A stretch of 64,000 bases of DNA from Candidatus Binatia bacterium (lineage in GTDB: Bacteria > Desulfobacterota > Binatia > UBA12015), in NCBI GenBank assembly GCA_029243485.1, contig JAQWRY010000053.1, positions 17,818 through 81,817 of the forward strand, written 5' to 3'. Of this stretch, positions 30,444-39,593 are shown one piece after another. How positions within the stretch are numbered: position 1 is the first letter of the stretch; each line of letters starts with the position of its first letter. A program made the position numbers and the translations under genes. The notes beneath the pieces were generated by a model. The model had not been told where the DNA came from. It did no database searches and saw only the letters and a list, made by a program, of their open reading frames with translations.

Positions 30444-31696
30444 GTCTTCACCTTCGGGTCGCCTTCGGTCGTCGGCTCGGGTTCGGAGGCCGGTGCGTCC
30501 ATCGTTCCCTCTTCGATCGTCGGCGGATCCACTTCGGCCGGTGCGACCGGCCCGGCTTCGTTCGCGGCCGCGACCAGGGCGACATCCTCTTCGGTCTCAC
30601 CTGTGCGGTCTCGTCGCAAACGCTTCCGGACCGAGTTCCAAAGGCGCCGCGCGCGCCCGGGTTCGGGACCGTCATCCGTGGGGAGGTTCACACCGGCAGC
30701 GACGATCTCGAGACACGCGGCGATACTGCGTCCGACCTCTTGGCTCACGCGAGCCTGCGCGAGATCCGAGGCCACGCCGATCGCATTGCGAATCGCACGA
30801 GCGTCCGACGAACCGTGCGCCTTCACGACGGTACCGTTCAGTCCGAGGAGCAACGCTCCACCGGTCTCTCCCGGATCGAGATCACGTGCGAGCTTGCCGA
30901 GATGCCGACGTAGGATCAATCCAGCGAGCCGCCGCAGGACACCCTGCTGCAGCATGTCGCGCAGACGCGAGCCCACCAGAGAGCCGAAGCCCTCCATCGT
31001 CTTCAACACGACATTGCCGACGAAACCGTCGCAGACGACGACGTCGACTTCACCACGAACGATGTCCGCACCTTCGACGTAGCCTACGTAGTTGATCGGC
31101 AGCTGGTCCAGGAGAGGTCCCGCCTCTCGCACGGCAGCGGTGCCCTTGGTGTCTTCGGTGCCGTTCGAGAGAAGACCGATCCGGGGCGCCGCAACGTGAC
31201 GGATCACCCGCGCGTAGGCATCCCCCATGAGTGCGAATTGAACGAGATGCGTCCCGCGCGAATCCACGTTGGCGCCCGCATCCAAGAGGATCGTATGACC
31301 CTTCACGTTTGGCACCTGAACCGCGATTGCCGGGCGCTCTACCCCGGTCACGCGACCCAGAACATGGGCCCCGAGCACCATCCCGGCACCCGTATTGCCG
31401 GCATAGACCATGCCGTCGGCGTCCCCGTCGCGGAGACCCGTAAGAGCCACGGCCATGGACGAATCGGCCTTCCGCAGCGCCGCGGTCGGCGCCTCGTCCA
31501 TCCCGATTTCTTCGGCCGCATGACGGGCCTCGATGTCGAGACCGTGCGTCTTGTACTTGGCGAGCTCGGGCGCGACGCGCGTGCGGTCGCCGACCAGGAG
31601 GATCGACAGGCCGAGGTCACGTGCAGCCGCAACTGCGCCTTCGACTACCGCGCCGGGAGCGTTGTCCCCGCCCATCGCGTCGACCGCGATGCGCAT
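30440..31696 (-). CDS. plsX: Phosphate acyltransferase PlsX with C-terminal extension
   Basis: Converts acyl-ACP to acyl-phosphate for phosphatidic acid synthesis. The N-terminal IAVDAMGGDNAPGAVVEGA, YAGNTGAGMVLG, NVDSRGTHLVQFALMG and DGFVGNVVLKTMEGF are diagnostic. The conserved enzyme ends near residue 338. About 80 more residues follow: a basic patch (RARRLWNSVRKRLRRDR), then an acidic, Pro/Glu-rich disordered tail. The tail is not part of the family and its role is unknown; the basic patch could add membrane contact. Confidence 0.95.
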   Translation of the reverse strand: MRIAVDAMGGDNAPGAVVEGAVAAARDLGLSILLVGDRTRVAPELAKYKTHGLDIEARHAAEEIGMDEAPTAALRKADSSMAVALTGLRDGDADGMVYAGNTGAGMVLGAHVLGRVTGVERPAIAVQVPNVKGHTILLDAGANVDSRGTHLVQFALMGDAYARVIRHVAAPRIGLLSNGTEDTKGTAAVREAGPLLDQLPINYVGYVEGADIVRGEVDVVVCDGFVGNVVLKTMEGFGSLVGSRLRDMLQQGVLRRLAGLILRRHLGKLARDLDPGETGGALLLGLNGTVVKAHGSSDARAIRNAIGVASDLAQARVSQEVGRSIAACLEIVAAGVNLPTDDGPEPGRARRLWNSVRKRLRRDRTGETEEDVALVAAANEAGPVAPAEVDPPTIEEGTMDAPASEPEPTTEGDPKVKT

Positions 31697-31727
31697 ATCA
31701 GTGCGCCCTTCCTGCCGGGCTCACTCG

Positions 31728-31910
31728 CTACTCGCCGCGAGGTTCGGAGACCTTCCGCCCGCGATAGACTCCGCAGGTCGGGCATGCGCGATGACGAACG
31801 TGGGGTTCGCCACACTGAGGGCACGGAAGGAGCGTCGGCGCGGTGAGCGAATCGTGTGCGCGGCGCTTGTTTCGTTTGCTGACGGACGTTCTTCTCTTCG
31901 GTACGGCCAT
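31728..31910 (-). CDS. rpmF: 50S ribosomal protein L32
   Basis: A 60-aa L32 starting MAVPKRRTSVSKRNKRRAHD, with both zinc Cys pairs (CPQCGEPHVRHRACPTCG), so the zinc-binding form. aggagag lies before the ATG. It lies in the yceD-rpmF-plsX order conserved across many bacteria. Confidence 0.97.
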   Translation of the reverse strand: MAVPKRRTSVSKRNKRRAHDSLTAPTLLPCPQCGEPHVRHRACPTCGVYRGRKVSEPRGE

Positions 31911-32004
31911 GTCTCTCTCCTGCGTCGGGGAATTCTATCACCAGATGAACTCGCTCGCGCGGCCCATCGGAATCATCGTTGGATTGGGTTGCTTGTCTCG
32001 CCGT

Positions 32005-32544
32005 TCAGGACGCGGGCTTCCACTCGCGCAGTGCCGCCCATCGCGGATCGGGAACGGCCGTGTCGCAATTGCACGCGTCCTTGTTGCGATCGCCACCACA
32101 AACCGAGCAGAGCCCCGCACAATCTTCGCGGCACAGCGCTCGGGTCGGCAGCGTCAGAATCGCTTGCTCACTGCAGAGCGGCTCGAGTTCGATTTCTTTG
32201 CCCGAGAAAAAGCTCAGGGCGACGTCATCGGCGTCGAGTTCCTGATCCGGGTCTTCGGGCGGTCGCGCCGGCGACAGGACGAACTGGAACGGTTCGCTGA
32301 GCGCGACCGGATAAGTCGTGAGGCAGCGCGCGCATGAAGCATCCAGCGTCGTCTCGAGCTGGCCGTGGAAGTACAGATCCTCCCCAGCACGGTAGTACGT
32401 GACGTCTACGGCGAGGGGCTCCGCGAGACGGAACTCCTCGGCCTCATGCCGACCCTCGGCAAGACGTCCGTTTACGGCCTCGGAGGTCGCGGAGAAAGTC
32501 TTGTGGGTCGACTCCTCGGTGATGTCTTCGAGCCGGATCTTCAT
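32005..32544 (-). CDS. YceD family protein (DUF177)
   Basis: A 179-aa protein of the family that accompanies rpmF and is linked to 23S rRNA or L32 assembly. It has CARCLTTYPVALSEPFQFVL, an acidic strand, then EPLCSEQAILTLPTRALCREDCAGLCSVCGGDRNKDACNC. The C-terminal Cys set is typical. Function is known only partly for the family. Confidence 0.9.
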   Translation of the reverse strand: MKIRLEDITEESTHKTFSATSEAVNGRLAEGRHEAEEFRLAEPLAVDVTYYRAGEDLYFHGQLETTLDASCARCLTTYPVALSEPFQFVLSPARPPEDPDQELDADDVALSFFSGKEIELEPLCSEQAILTLPTRALCREDCAGLCSVCGGDRNKDACNCDTAVPDPRWAALREWKPAS

Positions 32545-32601
32545 GGAATTCCAGAAGATAGTAGGGGACGGGGGCCGGAAATCAATTGCTGCTGCGGAGC
32601 G

Positions 32602-33612
32602 TCAATCCTTCCCGAGTGCCCTCTCCAGCCGCCGGACGCGCCGCAGGAGCTCCGGCAGCTTGCGGGCCGCCGCCGAGACCCGCCGCCAGAGGCCCACATC
32701 CATGGCCGGATAGCCCCCCATGACGGCCCCCTCGGGGACGTCGCCGGGGACCCCGCTCTGGGCCGCAATCCGGGCTCCCTCGCCGATCGACAGATGCCCC
32801 GCGGAGCCTACCTGGCCCCCCAGCTGGGCCCGGGCCCCCACGGTCGTGCTGCCCGCTAGGCCGGTCTGGGCGGCGATCAGGGCCTCGGGACCGATTCGGC
32901 AGCCGTGGGCGATCATCACCAGATTGTCGATCTTGGCGCCCTTTTCGATCCGCGTGACCCCGATGGCCGCTCGGTCGATCGTGGTGTTGGCCCCGATCTC
33001 GACGTCGTCCTCGATCTCCACGGTGCCGATCTGGCGCATGTTCCAGACCCCGCCGTCGGGCAGCGGGATGTACCCGAATCCCTCACCGCCGAGGGCAACG
33101 CCCGCGGCCAGGGTGACCCGGTGCCCGATCCGGACCCTTTCGCGGACCACGACATTCGCGTGCGCGGTAAAATCATCGCCGATCGAGACGTCCGGGTAGA
33201 CCACGACCCCGGGATGAAGCGCCGCGCGGGCGCCGATCCGAGCGTTCTCACCCACGTGGACACCCGGCGCGATCCGGGCGCCCGCCGCGATTTCGGCGGA
33301 ATCGGCCACGAACGCCCGCGGGTCGACGCCCTCGGGGAGCTGGATCGGCCGGTCGAAGAGCTCGAGGGCCTTCGCGAAGGCCAGATAGGCGTCGGCGACG
33401 CGAAGGACGGTGCATCCGGGGCCTTCGACGTCGGGACCCAGGATCACGGCCCCCGCGCCGGTCGTCGCGAGCTGCGGCGCATAGCGGGGATTTGACAGGA
33501 AAGAGAGAGATCGAGGCCCCGCGCCGTCGAGCGGTGCCAATTCGTCGACTTCGAGAGTCGCGTCGCCCTCGACGACGGCCTCCAGGGCGCATGCAATGTC
33601 TGCGACTCTCAC
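32602..33612 (-). CDS. lpxD: UDP-3-O-acylglucosamine N-acyltransferase
   Basis: Third step of lipid A synthesis, adding a hydroxyacyl chain to the 2-amino group. An N-terminal uridine-binding domain ([21 protein letters not shown]) is followed by left-handed beta-helix hexapeptide repeats, with the catalytic His in MIAHGCRIG and the conserved [11 protein letters not shown] loop. 336 aa. Its presence shows an LPS-type outer membrane. It starts at GTG and is divergent from the small lipoprotein gene. Confidence 0.97.
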   Translation of the reverse strand: MRVADIACALEAVVEGDATLEVDELAPLDGAGPRSLSFLSNPRYAPQLATTGAGAVILGPDVEGPGCTVLRVADAYLAFAKALELFDRPIQLPEGVDPRAFVADSAEIAAGARIAPGVHVGENARIGARAALHPGVVVYPDVSIGDDFTAHANVVVRERVRIGHRVTLAAGVALGGEGFGYIPLPDGGVWNMRQIGTVEIEDDVEIGANTTIDRAAIGVTRIEKGAKIDNLVMIAHGCRIGPEALIAAQTGLAGSTTVGARAQLGGQVGSAGHLSIGEGARIAAQSGVPGDVPEGAVMGGYPAMDVGLWRRVSAAARKLPELLRRVRRLERALGKD

Positions 33613-33696
33613 CTCATGGCTTGTACCAACGCTCCCGCCGCATCTCCACGCTCGTCGGCTCGGATTGCGTTTCTGATCGAGCGCGGGTAGTCCAAA

Positions 33697-33957
33697 ATGA
33701 TGAGAGGCTCCCGACGTCGAGCGGCAGGTGCGCTCGCCGCGGCCTGCCTCCTCGTGGTGGTGACCACGGCCGGCTGCGCCGCGAGGCGAGATGTGCCACC
33801 CGGCCCCGCCCTCCCCGAGGTGCGGTTCGTGCCCCCCTGCGACCCCGAAGCCGCCATCGCCCTCTCCGCGGAGGACGAGAAGGCTCTCGTCATGCGAGAC
33901 CGCCTCCTGCAGCAGCGAATCCGTCAGTTGGAATCGATCCTGCGCGAGGACTTCTGA
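33697..33957 (+). CDS. Small putative lipoprotein
   Basis: An 86-aa frame with an Arg-rich n-region, a hydrophobic core ([14 protein letters not shown]) and lipobox TAGCAA, so probably a lipoprotein of about 60 mature residues. A Pro-rich linker is followed by a charged helix ([28 protein letters not shown]) that could form a coiled coil, a layout shared with small periplasmic tether or stator proteins. No family recognised. It lies just upstream of hisI on the same strand. Confidence 0.65.
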   Translation: MMRGSRRRAAGALAAACLLVVVTTAGCAARRDVPPGPALPEVRFVPPCDPEAAIALSAEDEKALVMRDRLLQQRIRQLESILREDF

Positions 33958-33989
33958 GCGACACTCTCCAGGTCGCGCGGAGATTGCTT

Positions 33990-34361
33990 ATGGAAGGTCC
34001 GGATTTCAGCAAAGGGCTGTTGCCCGCCGTCGCGCAGGATCACGAGACGGGCGAGGTCTTGATGCTCGCGTACATGAACGAAGACAGCTGGCAGGAGACC
34101 CTGCGCACGCGCCGCGCCACGTACTGGACGCGCTCGCGACAGAAGTTGTGGCGCAAGGGTGAGGAATCCGGAAACGTTCAAGAGGTGGTCGACATTCTGA
34201 TCGATTGCGACCGCGACACCATCGTCCTCAAGGTCAGGCAAATCGGCGGCGCGGCGTGCCACAAAGGCTACCGCAGCTGCTTCTACCGCCGCCTGGACGG
34301 CAACGACTGGGCCATCGAAGACGAGCGTGTCTTCGACCCCGACGAGGTCTATCAGAAGTAG
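33990..34361 (+). CDS. hisI: Phosphoribosyl-AMP cyclohydrolase
   Basis: Histidine pathway step 3. The ATG at 33990 has ggag 8 nt upstream and gives 123 aa. Conserved sites are [38 protein letters not shown], the metal Asp cluster DCDRDT and the Cys pair [10 protein letters not shown]. It is a stand-alone cyclohydrolase with no HisE pyrophosphatase domain. The longer open frame upstream is not coding-like. Confidence 0.95.
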   Translation: MEGPDFSKGLLPAVAQDHETGEVLMLAYMNEDSWQETLRTRRATYWTRSRQKLWRKGEESGNVQEVVDILIDCDRDTIVLKVRQIGGAACHKGYRSCFYRRLDGNDWAIEDERVFDPDEVYQK

Positions 34362-34365
34362 AGCC

Positions 34366-35268
34366 ATGAGTACTTCCGACGCACCACTGAAGCTCGGCAT
34401 CCCCAAGGGAAGCCTCGAAAAGCCCACGATCGAGCTGTTCGCCAAGGCCGGCTGGTACATCCAGACCAGCGGCCGCAGCTACTTCCCGACGATCGACGAC
34501 GACGCCATCCGCTGCTCGCTCATGCGACCGCAGGAGATGCCCCGCTACCTCGAGAGCGGCGCGCTCGACGGCGGCGTCACGGGCCAGGATTGGATCGTCG
34601 AGAACGACTCCAAGGTCCACACGCTGTGCGACCTCGTCTACTCGAAGGTGAGCCTGCAAGGCACGCGCTGGGTCCTCGTCGTGCGCGACGACTCCGACGT
34701 AAAGAAGCCCGAGGATCTCGCCGGAAAGCGCATCTCGACCGAACTCGTCCACGTGACGAAGCGCTTCTTTGAGGAACGGAACATCCCCGTCGAGGTCGAA
34801 TTCTCGTGGGGCGCCACCGAAGCGAAGGTCGCCGAGGGTCTCGTCGATGCCATCGTCGACGTCACCGAAACCGGCTCCACGTTGCGGGCCAACAAACTGC
34901 GGATCGTGGCCGACCTCCTGACGTCCAACCCTCAGCTCGTCGCCAACCTCGAAGCCTGGAAGGACCCCGCGCGGCGCGAGAAGCTCGAGCAGATCTCACT
35001 CCTGCTGCGCGGTGCGCTCGAGGCGCAGACTCAGGTGGGTATCAAGCTGAACGTCCGCAAGGACCACCTGGGGGAGGTGATCGCCCTCCTCCCGAGCCTC
35101 ACGGCTCCGACGGTCTCGAACCTCTACCCGACCGAGCAGCTCCACGGTGAGGAATGGTTCTCCGTCGAGACGGTCATCAGCGAACGGGCCGCCCGCGACC
35201 TGATCCCGCGCCTCATCAAGGCCGGGGCGCTCGGCATCATCGAGTACCCTCTGAACAAGCTGATCTGA
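34366..35268 (+). CDS. hisG: ATP phosphoribosyltransferase (long form)
   Basis: First and feedback-controlled step of histidine synthesis. The 300-aa length is the HisG-long form with a C-terminal ACT-like regulatory domain (about residues 225-300, ending KAGALGIIEYPLNKLI). The catalytic part has LGIPKGSLEKPT, DGGVTGQDW and the PRPP loop IVDVTETGSTLR. It does not need HisZ. It starts 4 nt after hisI, so the pair is coupled. Confidence 0.96.
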   Translation: MSTSDAPLKLGIPKGSLEKPTIELFAKAGWYIQTSGRSYFPTIDDDAIRCSLMRPQEMPRYLESGALDGGVTGQDWIVENDSKVHTLCDLVYSKVSLQGTRWVLVVRDDSDVKKPEDLAGKRISTELVHVTKRFFEERNIPVEVEFSWGATEAKVAEGLVDAIVDVTETGSTLRANKLRIVADLLTSNPQLVANLEAWKDPARREKLEQISLLLRGALEAQTQVGIKLNVRKDHLGEVIALLPSLTAPTVSNLYPTEQLHGEEWFSVETVISERAARDLIPRLIKAGALGIIEYPLNKLI

Positions 35269-35332
35269 GGGTCTGCGGGCGCAGGTATCGCCCTGGAGCC
35301 GAACGACGAAATGCGATGAAGGAGAGCGGCGC

Positions 35333-35806
35333 CTAAGCGCCGGCTTCTTCCGAATCGTCGTAGCCGAGAGCGGCGCGGAAGCCCTCCCGCGCGCCGTGCG
35401 GCATGATGTAGATGCCGTCCCAGCCGCAGACTTCCTCGCACAGCTTGCAGCCCACGCAGGTCTTCTCGTTGACCTCGACCAGCCCCAGATAGGCCGCCGC
35501 GTTGTCGGGCGACGGGGTGATCGAATCGAACGGGCAGACGTCGATACAGACGCCGCAGCCGTTGCAGTTGTCCGGGTGGACGACCGCGAGCGGTCGCTCG
35601 GCCTTCTTCAGCACCGAGGTCATGTTCCCGTACGTGTCGAGGATCGCCTCGTCCGGACAGATGACTCCACAAGCGCCACAATCGATGCACATCGTGGACT
35701 CGATGAAGTAGGCCTTCTTGGGATCCCCCGAGATGGCCCGAGTCGGACAGCGCTGCTCGCAAGCACTGCAGCCGGTGCAGTTCTCCGCAATGATGAAGAA
35801 AGGCAT
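35333..35806 (-). CDS. Four-cluster polyferredoxin
   Basis: In 157 aa there are four complete CxxCxxCxxxC sets: CTGCSACEQRC, CIDCGACGVIC, CNGCGVCIDVC and CVGCKLCEEVC, each followed by the usual Pro or Gly. Four [4Fe-4S] clusters are therefore expected. There is no signal peptide. The gene starts 7 nt after a 64-aa membrane protein, which suggests a membrane-associated electron carrier. The donor, acceptor and pathway are unknown. Confidence 0.85.
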   Translation of the reverse strand: MPFFIIAENCTGCSACEQRCPTRAISGDPKKAYFIESTMCIDCGACGVICPDEAILDTYGNMTSVLKKAERPLAVVHPDNCNGCGVCIDVCPFDSITPSPDNAAAYLGLVEVNEKTCVGCKLCEEVCGWDGIYIMPHGAREGFRAALGYDDSEEAGA

Positions 35807-35813
35807 GAGGGCG

Positions 35814-36008
35814 TTATTCCATCATGTCGCGAAGAATCTCGTCTTCGCGTCCCTGCCGAATGAACTCATCGTTCCGGCGCGCCTCGCGGAAGCCGAGGTA
35901 CGTGAACCAGAACAGCAGAAACAGCATCCCGATGATTGGGATGTTGTCCGGCAGGAACATGATGAAGAGGAACGCCTCCAGGGCGGTCGCATCATGGGCG
36001 AGGTGCAT
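35814..36008 (-). CDS. Small membrane protein paired with the polyferredoxin
   Basis: A 64-aa frame with one strong hydrophobic segment (IPIIGMLFLLFWFTYLGF), preceded by another apolar stretch (ALEAFLFIMFLPDN). A charged C-terminal tail (REARRNDEFIRQGREDEIL) follows. It lies 7 nt upstream of the four-cluster ferredoxin and is almost certainly co-expressed. No family recognised; a membrane anchor for the ferredoxin is a guess from context. Confidence 0.65.
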   Translation of the reverse strand: MHLAHDATALEAFLFIMFLPDNIPIIGMLFLLFWFTYLGFREARRNDEFIRQGREDEILRDMME

Positions 36009-36039
36009 GATTTTTGGCTACCAATGGCGAAAAGCAGAG

Positions 36040-36363
36040 TCAATCCAGGGCTTCTCGCGGATCGGCCGATTCTTGGTCTTCAGAGGCCCCCACACCCATC
36101 GCTCCGACGATGCCGGAGAGCTGCTGGATTTGATCCCGAGCGGCGACGAGCTGCTCCAGGAGAGCGGATACGCGAGCCTGGGCCGCGTCGAGCTCGTCCC
36201 TGGAGATTGCGGCGGCGGCGCTCCGGACCTGCTCGTATCGCTGTACGAGTTCCGCGACACCGGCAAACCCGTTGTCCCCCAACCGACGGAGGAACTCCCC
36301 GTGCGAGCGAAGAACTTCGTCGGTCTCCTGCCTCAACTCCTCATTCAACATAGCAGGGTTCAT
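36040..36363 (-). CDS. Hypothetical coiled-coil protein
   Basis: A 107-aa protein when started at ATG 36363. It is rich in Glu, Ala, Arg and Gln with heptad-like stretches (ELRQETDEVLRSHGEFLRRL, ALLEQLVAARDQIQQLSGIV), so probably helical and oligomeric. A start at 36423 would overlap the upstream glycosyltransferase by 29 nt and is less likely. No family recognised. Confidence 0.5.
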   Translation of the reverse strand: MNPAMLNEELRQETDEVLRSHGEFLRRLGDNGFAGVAELVQRYEQVRSAAAAISRDELDAAQARVSALLEQLVAARDQIQQLSGIVGAMGVGASEDQESADPREALD

Positions 36364-36394
36364 ACCGCGCGGTCTGTGCGGGCGGAAGAGAGAA

Positions 36395-37645
36395 TCAAGC
36401 CACGCGGCGCGTTCGAGACGCATCCTGCTCGCTGTCGGCTATGGCGGCACGTGCAACATCGACGATCTGCGGTGCGAGACGATCCCAACGGTGGTGCTCG
36501 CGCAGCACCTGGAGCGCCGCTCGGCCACGGCGAGCGCAGTCGCGAGGAGCGCCGAGTGCGGAGACTAATGCCGACGCGAGAGCTTTGGGCGTGTCGCCAT
36601 CGACGACCCAACCCGTCTCGCCCGGACGAACTCCTTTGGCCGATGCAGCAAGCGCGAGCGTCGGCGTTCCGCTCGCCATGTAGTTCAGAGTCTTGATCGG
36701 GAAGCCGGACCACGACGCGCGCGGCGACACGGCGACCATTGACGAGCCGAGTTCTTGGGCAACCTCGTCGAGCGAAGTCACGACCCGCACACGAACCCGT
36801 TCGCCGAGATGCGCTCGCCTAAGCCGCCGAGCCGCACCGCCACGCTGCACGTGCGTCACGAGGACCAGCTCGCTCGAAGGATCCCGCGCCTCGACGAGCC
36901 TCCACGCCGACAACAGCAGCTCCAGATTCTGGTAGCCATCGAGATTGCCCGTGAAGATCGCGCGGCGTTTCCTTAGCTTCGCCCGGTGCGCGTCGAACGG
37001 CGTCGGGTCGAGCCCCGGCGGGATGACCGAGATCCGGTGCGACTCCACGCCGAGTGCCCCCAAGTGCGCCGAAACATCGTCGCTAAGGGTCACCACGCGG
37101 TCTGCGAGACGCGGAAACGTGCGATCGCACCACGCTCCGAATCGTCCAGCCGCTCCCCGAAGCGTGCGCGGTGCATACGTCGGAAGCTCGTCCGCGAAGA
37201 CGTTGTGGCTGTGGTAGACGACCGGCACACCGCGCAGTGCACGAACCGCAAGAGACGTGACGAGCCCCTCGTAGTTGTGCGCATGCAGGACCTGCAGCCC
37301 TTCGCGCGCGACCGTCGACGCGAGCCGCGCGGTGAGCGTGGCATCCACGAGGGGCCGAAGCAGACCGGTCAGGCCGCCCGCGCGGGCACGGGGAACGGCG
37401 GGCTCGACGGCGTGCGTGTGGTACGGACGCTCGCGCGCACGGGGGTCGAGTGGTGCGATGAGGTGCGTATCGACGCCCTCCTCAGCGAGAGACTCTGCCA
37501 TCTCCTGGATCAGGACCTGGGAGCCGCGCGGCGCCGGAAAGGCGCATGCGGCAACGAGACCTACGCGGAGATCCTCTTCGGCTCGTACTGGATTCCTATT
37601 CACGACTTGGCCGCGACGCCCTAGGCGGCGTCGCCCCCGGGTCAT
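36395..37645 (-). CDS. Family 4 glycosyltransferase
   Basis: A GT-B fold enzyme of 416 aa. The N-terminal half has VGLVAACAFPAPRGSQVLIQEMAESLAEEG, the donor-side linker VVTLSDDVSAHLGALGVESHRISVIPPGLD, and the C-terminal donor site GFPIKTLNYMASGTPTLA, a variant of the usual ExxGxxxxE region. GETGWVVDGDTPKALASAL follows. A surface polysaccharide role is inferred from the epimerase and phosphatase-like neighbours. Its start overlaps the stop of the upstream lipoprotein gene by 4 nt. Confidence 0.85.
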   Translation of the reverse strand: MTRGRRRLGRRGQVVNRNPVRAEEDLRVGLVAACAFPAPRGSQVLIQEMAESLAEEGVDTHLIAPLDPRARERPYHTHAVEPAVPRARAGGLTGLLRPLVDATLTARLASTVAREGLQVLHAHNYEGLVTSLAVRALRGVPVVYHSHNVFADELPTYAPRTLRGAAGRFGAWCDRTFPRLADRVVTLSDDVSAHLGALGVESHRISVIPPGLDPTPFDAHRAKLRKRRAIFTGNLDGYQNLELLLSAWRLVEARDPSSELVLVTHVQRGGAARRLRRAHLGERVRVRVVTSLDEVAQELGSSMVAVSPRASWSGFPIKTLNYMASGTPTLALAASAKGVRPGETGWVVDGDTPKALASALVSALGAPRDCARRGRAALQVLREHHRWDRLAPQIVDVARAAIADSEQDASRTRRVA

Positions 37646-39525
37646 CGCATCCAGGAGCCCGTTGCGCCAGACTTCGTCTGCCCGGGACCGAGCGAGCGCC
37701 CTGGCAACTCCGCCGCAACCGGAACGCCGAGCTCGCCCAGGACCGTCGGCGCCAGGTCCAGAACCGAAACGGGGCCGGCTGCGAGCGGCACGCTCGAGAG
37801 CAGCAAGCCGCGCTCCGGTGCCGCGCCCAAGCCCCGGTGCCCGCCGCGCCCCCCCAAGGCGCTCGAGGCGATCACCTCGCCCGCTGCGCCTCCCTCGGCG
37901 TCGTCGGGCGCCCCGCCGAAGCCGGCTGCAAACGACACGACGAGTTCGGCTGCATTTCCATCGAACGGCCCCAGCGGCTCCGGACCTCTGCGCAGGATCT
38001 CCTCCACCACCGGTGATGCCGTGGCCCCGTATCGGAGCGTCCGGAGACCGGCCGAGATCTCTTCGAGCAACACCTGCGCCTCGAGGCCGGGCGCGACGAT
38101 GCCATCGCGCTCTCGCCCCGCGAGGTTCAGGTAGACCTGTCCCGAGCCGATCGCGTATGCGCGGGTTCGCCCCCAGTCGACGTTCTCGAGGCCACCTCCG
38201 GTCCCGGTTCTCGTCTGGAAACCCTCTCGCTCGAGCCAGGCGTTGAGGCTGACGGCCCGACTGAAGCGGTCGGATCCGTGGGTGGACACGACGAACAAGA
38301 TTGTGTCTGCCGGCAGGTGACGCCGGACATCCCCGATGATCCGATCCACGGCGCGGTACGCGTGCTCGACGAGGCCATCGGCCTCGTCGTTCCCGAACAG
38401 CCGCAACACGTCACCCGTCTCCGTGAAAACCGAAACGACGAGCTCCGCATCCCGTTGGTCGATCTCGTGCAGAGTCGCGCGACGCGCCCAGTCGAGCGCG
38501 AGCCCGGCGTGGCCGACGAACCCGGCCTCATCCACGACCTCTGCCTCGTACGCCGAAGCGGAGCGCGCAGCGCCCAGCGGCTCGAACAGACCCACCTGCA
38601 TCGCGAGCTGCGATGCGAACTCCGGGGGCGCCGAGATAGGCCGCTCCGGATGCCGCGGGTCCACGGCCGGCGAGGAGACGTAGATTCGGACTTCCGGCTC
38701 GATCGACCGGACATACACGCGAATCGTCGCCGCCACAGAATGGAACGGGCTCACGTCGAAAACGATGCCCTGAAGCTCGCTCCACTTGCCCTCTTCCAAG
38801 AAGATCTCGCGCTCGCCGATGCTGATGCGGACCTTCGGACCGTTGCGAGCAAACGAGATCGGAACCGGCGGCGCCGACCACCCGTCGACTTCGATTCCCG
38901 AGATCTCACCGCTGTCCGCGCCCGACGTCGACCTGAGTTCCACGAAGCCGCCGCCCGGAGCCACGTCAAACACGCCCACGCCACAAAGCGACCGGCCGTG
39001 CTCCAGACTACGTGGCGGGAAGGCGTACGGCACCCGGAGTACGACGGTCCTCACACCGGCCTCATCCGCGCGTTCCCAGAACGTCGCGCCTTTTGCCCCA
39101 GACGTGGCTGTGGGCCCGTACAGCGGGAATCCCAGCACCATCTCTGGGCCGCCGAGCGACTGGACTGCGTCGAGAACCTCGTAGGTCGCCGGGTCCCGCC
39201 GCATCCGCCCGAACACGCCGTGCTCCGCGGGCGTGAGCCCCGTCGAGAACGACGTCCACGCGACCGGCGCGGCGACCGGCAATGTCGTCTCCAGCGGACG
39301 GTAGTCGCCGTCCTCGATCAGAGCGTCGATGTTCGGAAGCTTCCCGTCCGCACGCAACGCATCCAGGCGCTCGGGATCGAGGCCGTCGAAGCCGAGCACC
39401 ACGACGCGCGGGTTCCCCACAACGCCGGCGCCACGGCGCTGACAGGCCGACACACCCATGAGAACGGCGAGGCCGGACGCAACGAGGGCGCAGAGCCCGA
39501 AGCCCTGCGCCCTCGTCCTACGCAT
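37642..39525 (-). CDS. Alkaline-phosphatase-superfamily lipoprotein (type I phosphodiesterase-like)
   Basis: A 627-aa secreted protein: signal peptide with lipobox MGVSACQ (Cys28), then VVVLGFDGLDPERLDAL with the first metal Asp, and VAAPVAWTSFSTGLTPAEHGVF with the nucleophile region. A late STHGSDRF supplies metal His and Asp, and the C-terminal LGGRGGHRGLG region follows. This is the phosphodiesterase/pyrophosphatase branch of the superfamily. An Ala/Pro-rich C-terminus follows. Substrate unknown; it sits directly before a GT4 gene, with a 4-nt overlap. Confidence 0.82.
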   Translation of the reverse strand: MRRTRAQGFGLCALVASGLAVLMGVSACQRRGAGVVGNPRVVVLGFDGLDPERLDALRADGKLPNIDALIEDGDYRPLETTLPVAAPVAWTSFSTGLTPAEHGVFGRMRRDPATYEVLDAVQSLGGPEMVLGFPLYGPTATSGAKGATFWERADEAGVRTVVLRVPYAFPPRSLEHGRSLCGVGVFDVAPGGGFVELRSTSGADSGEISGIEVDGWSAPPVPISFARNGPKVRISIGEREIFLEEGKWSELQGIVFDVSPFHSVAATIRVYVRSIEPEVRIYVSSPAVDPRHPERPISAPPEFASQLAMQVGLFEPLGAARSASAYEAEVVDEAGFVGHAGLALDWARRATLHEIDQRDAELVVSVFTETGDVLRLFGNDEADGLVEHAYRAVDRIIGDVRRHLPADTILFVVSTHGSDRFSRAVSLNAWLEREGFQTRTGTGGGLENVDWGRTRAYAIGSGQVYLNLAGRERDGIVAPGLEAQVLLEEISAGLRTLRYGATASPVVEEILRRGPEPLGPFDGNAAELVVSFAAGFGGAPDDAEGGAAGEVIASSALGGRGGHRGLGAAPERGLLLSSVPLAAGPVSVLDLAPTVLGELGVPVAAELPGRSLGPGQTKSGATGSWMR

Positions 39526-39593
39526 CTTTTCTTCCGCTTCCTGCTCGCTGCGTCCTTAGGTCGAGACGCCGCAAGAGCCGGAAAACGTGCGGA

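Noticed and set aside
33492..33989. Upstream extension of hisI to a 289-aa protein
   Set aside because: The added part overlaps the lipoprotein gene in another frame, is Arg/Pro-rich, and a ribosome binding site supports ATG 33990.
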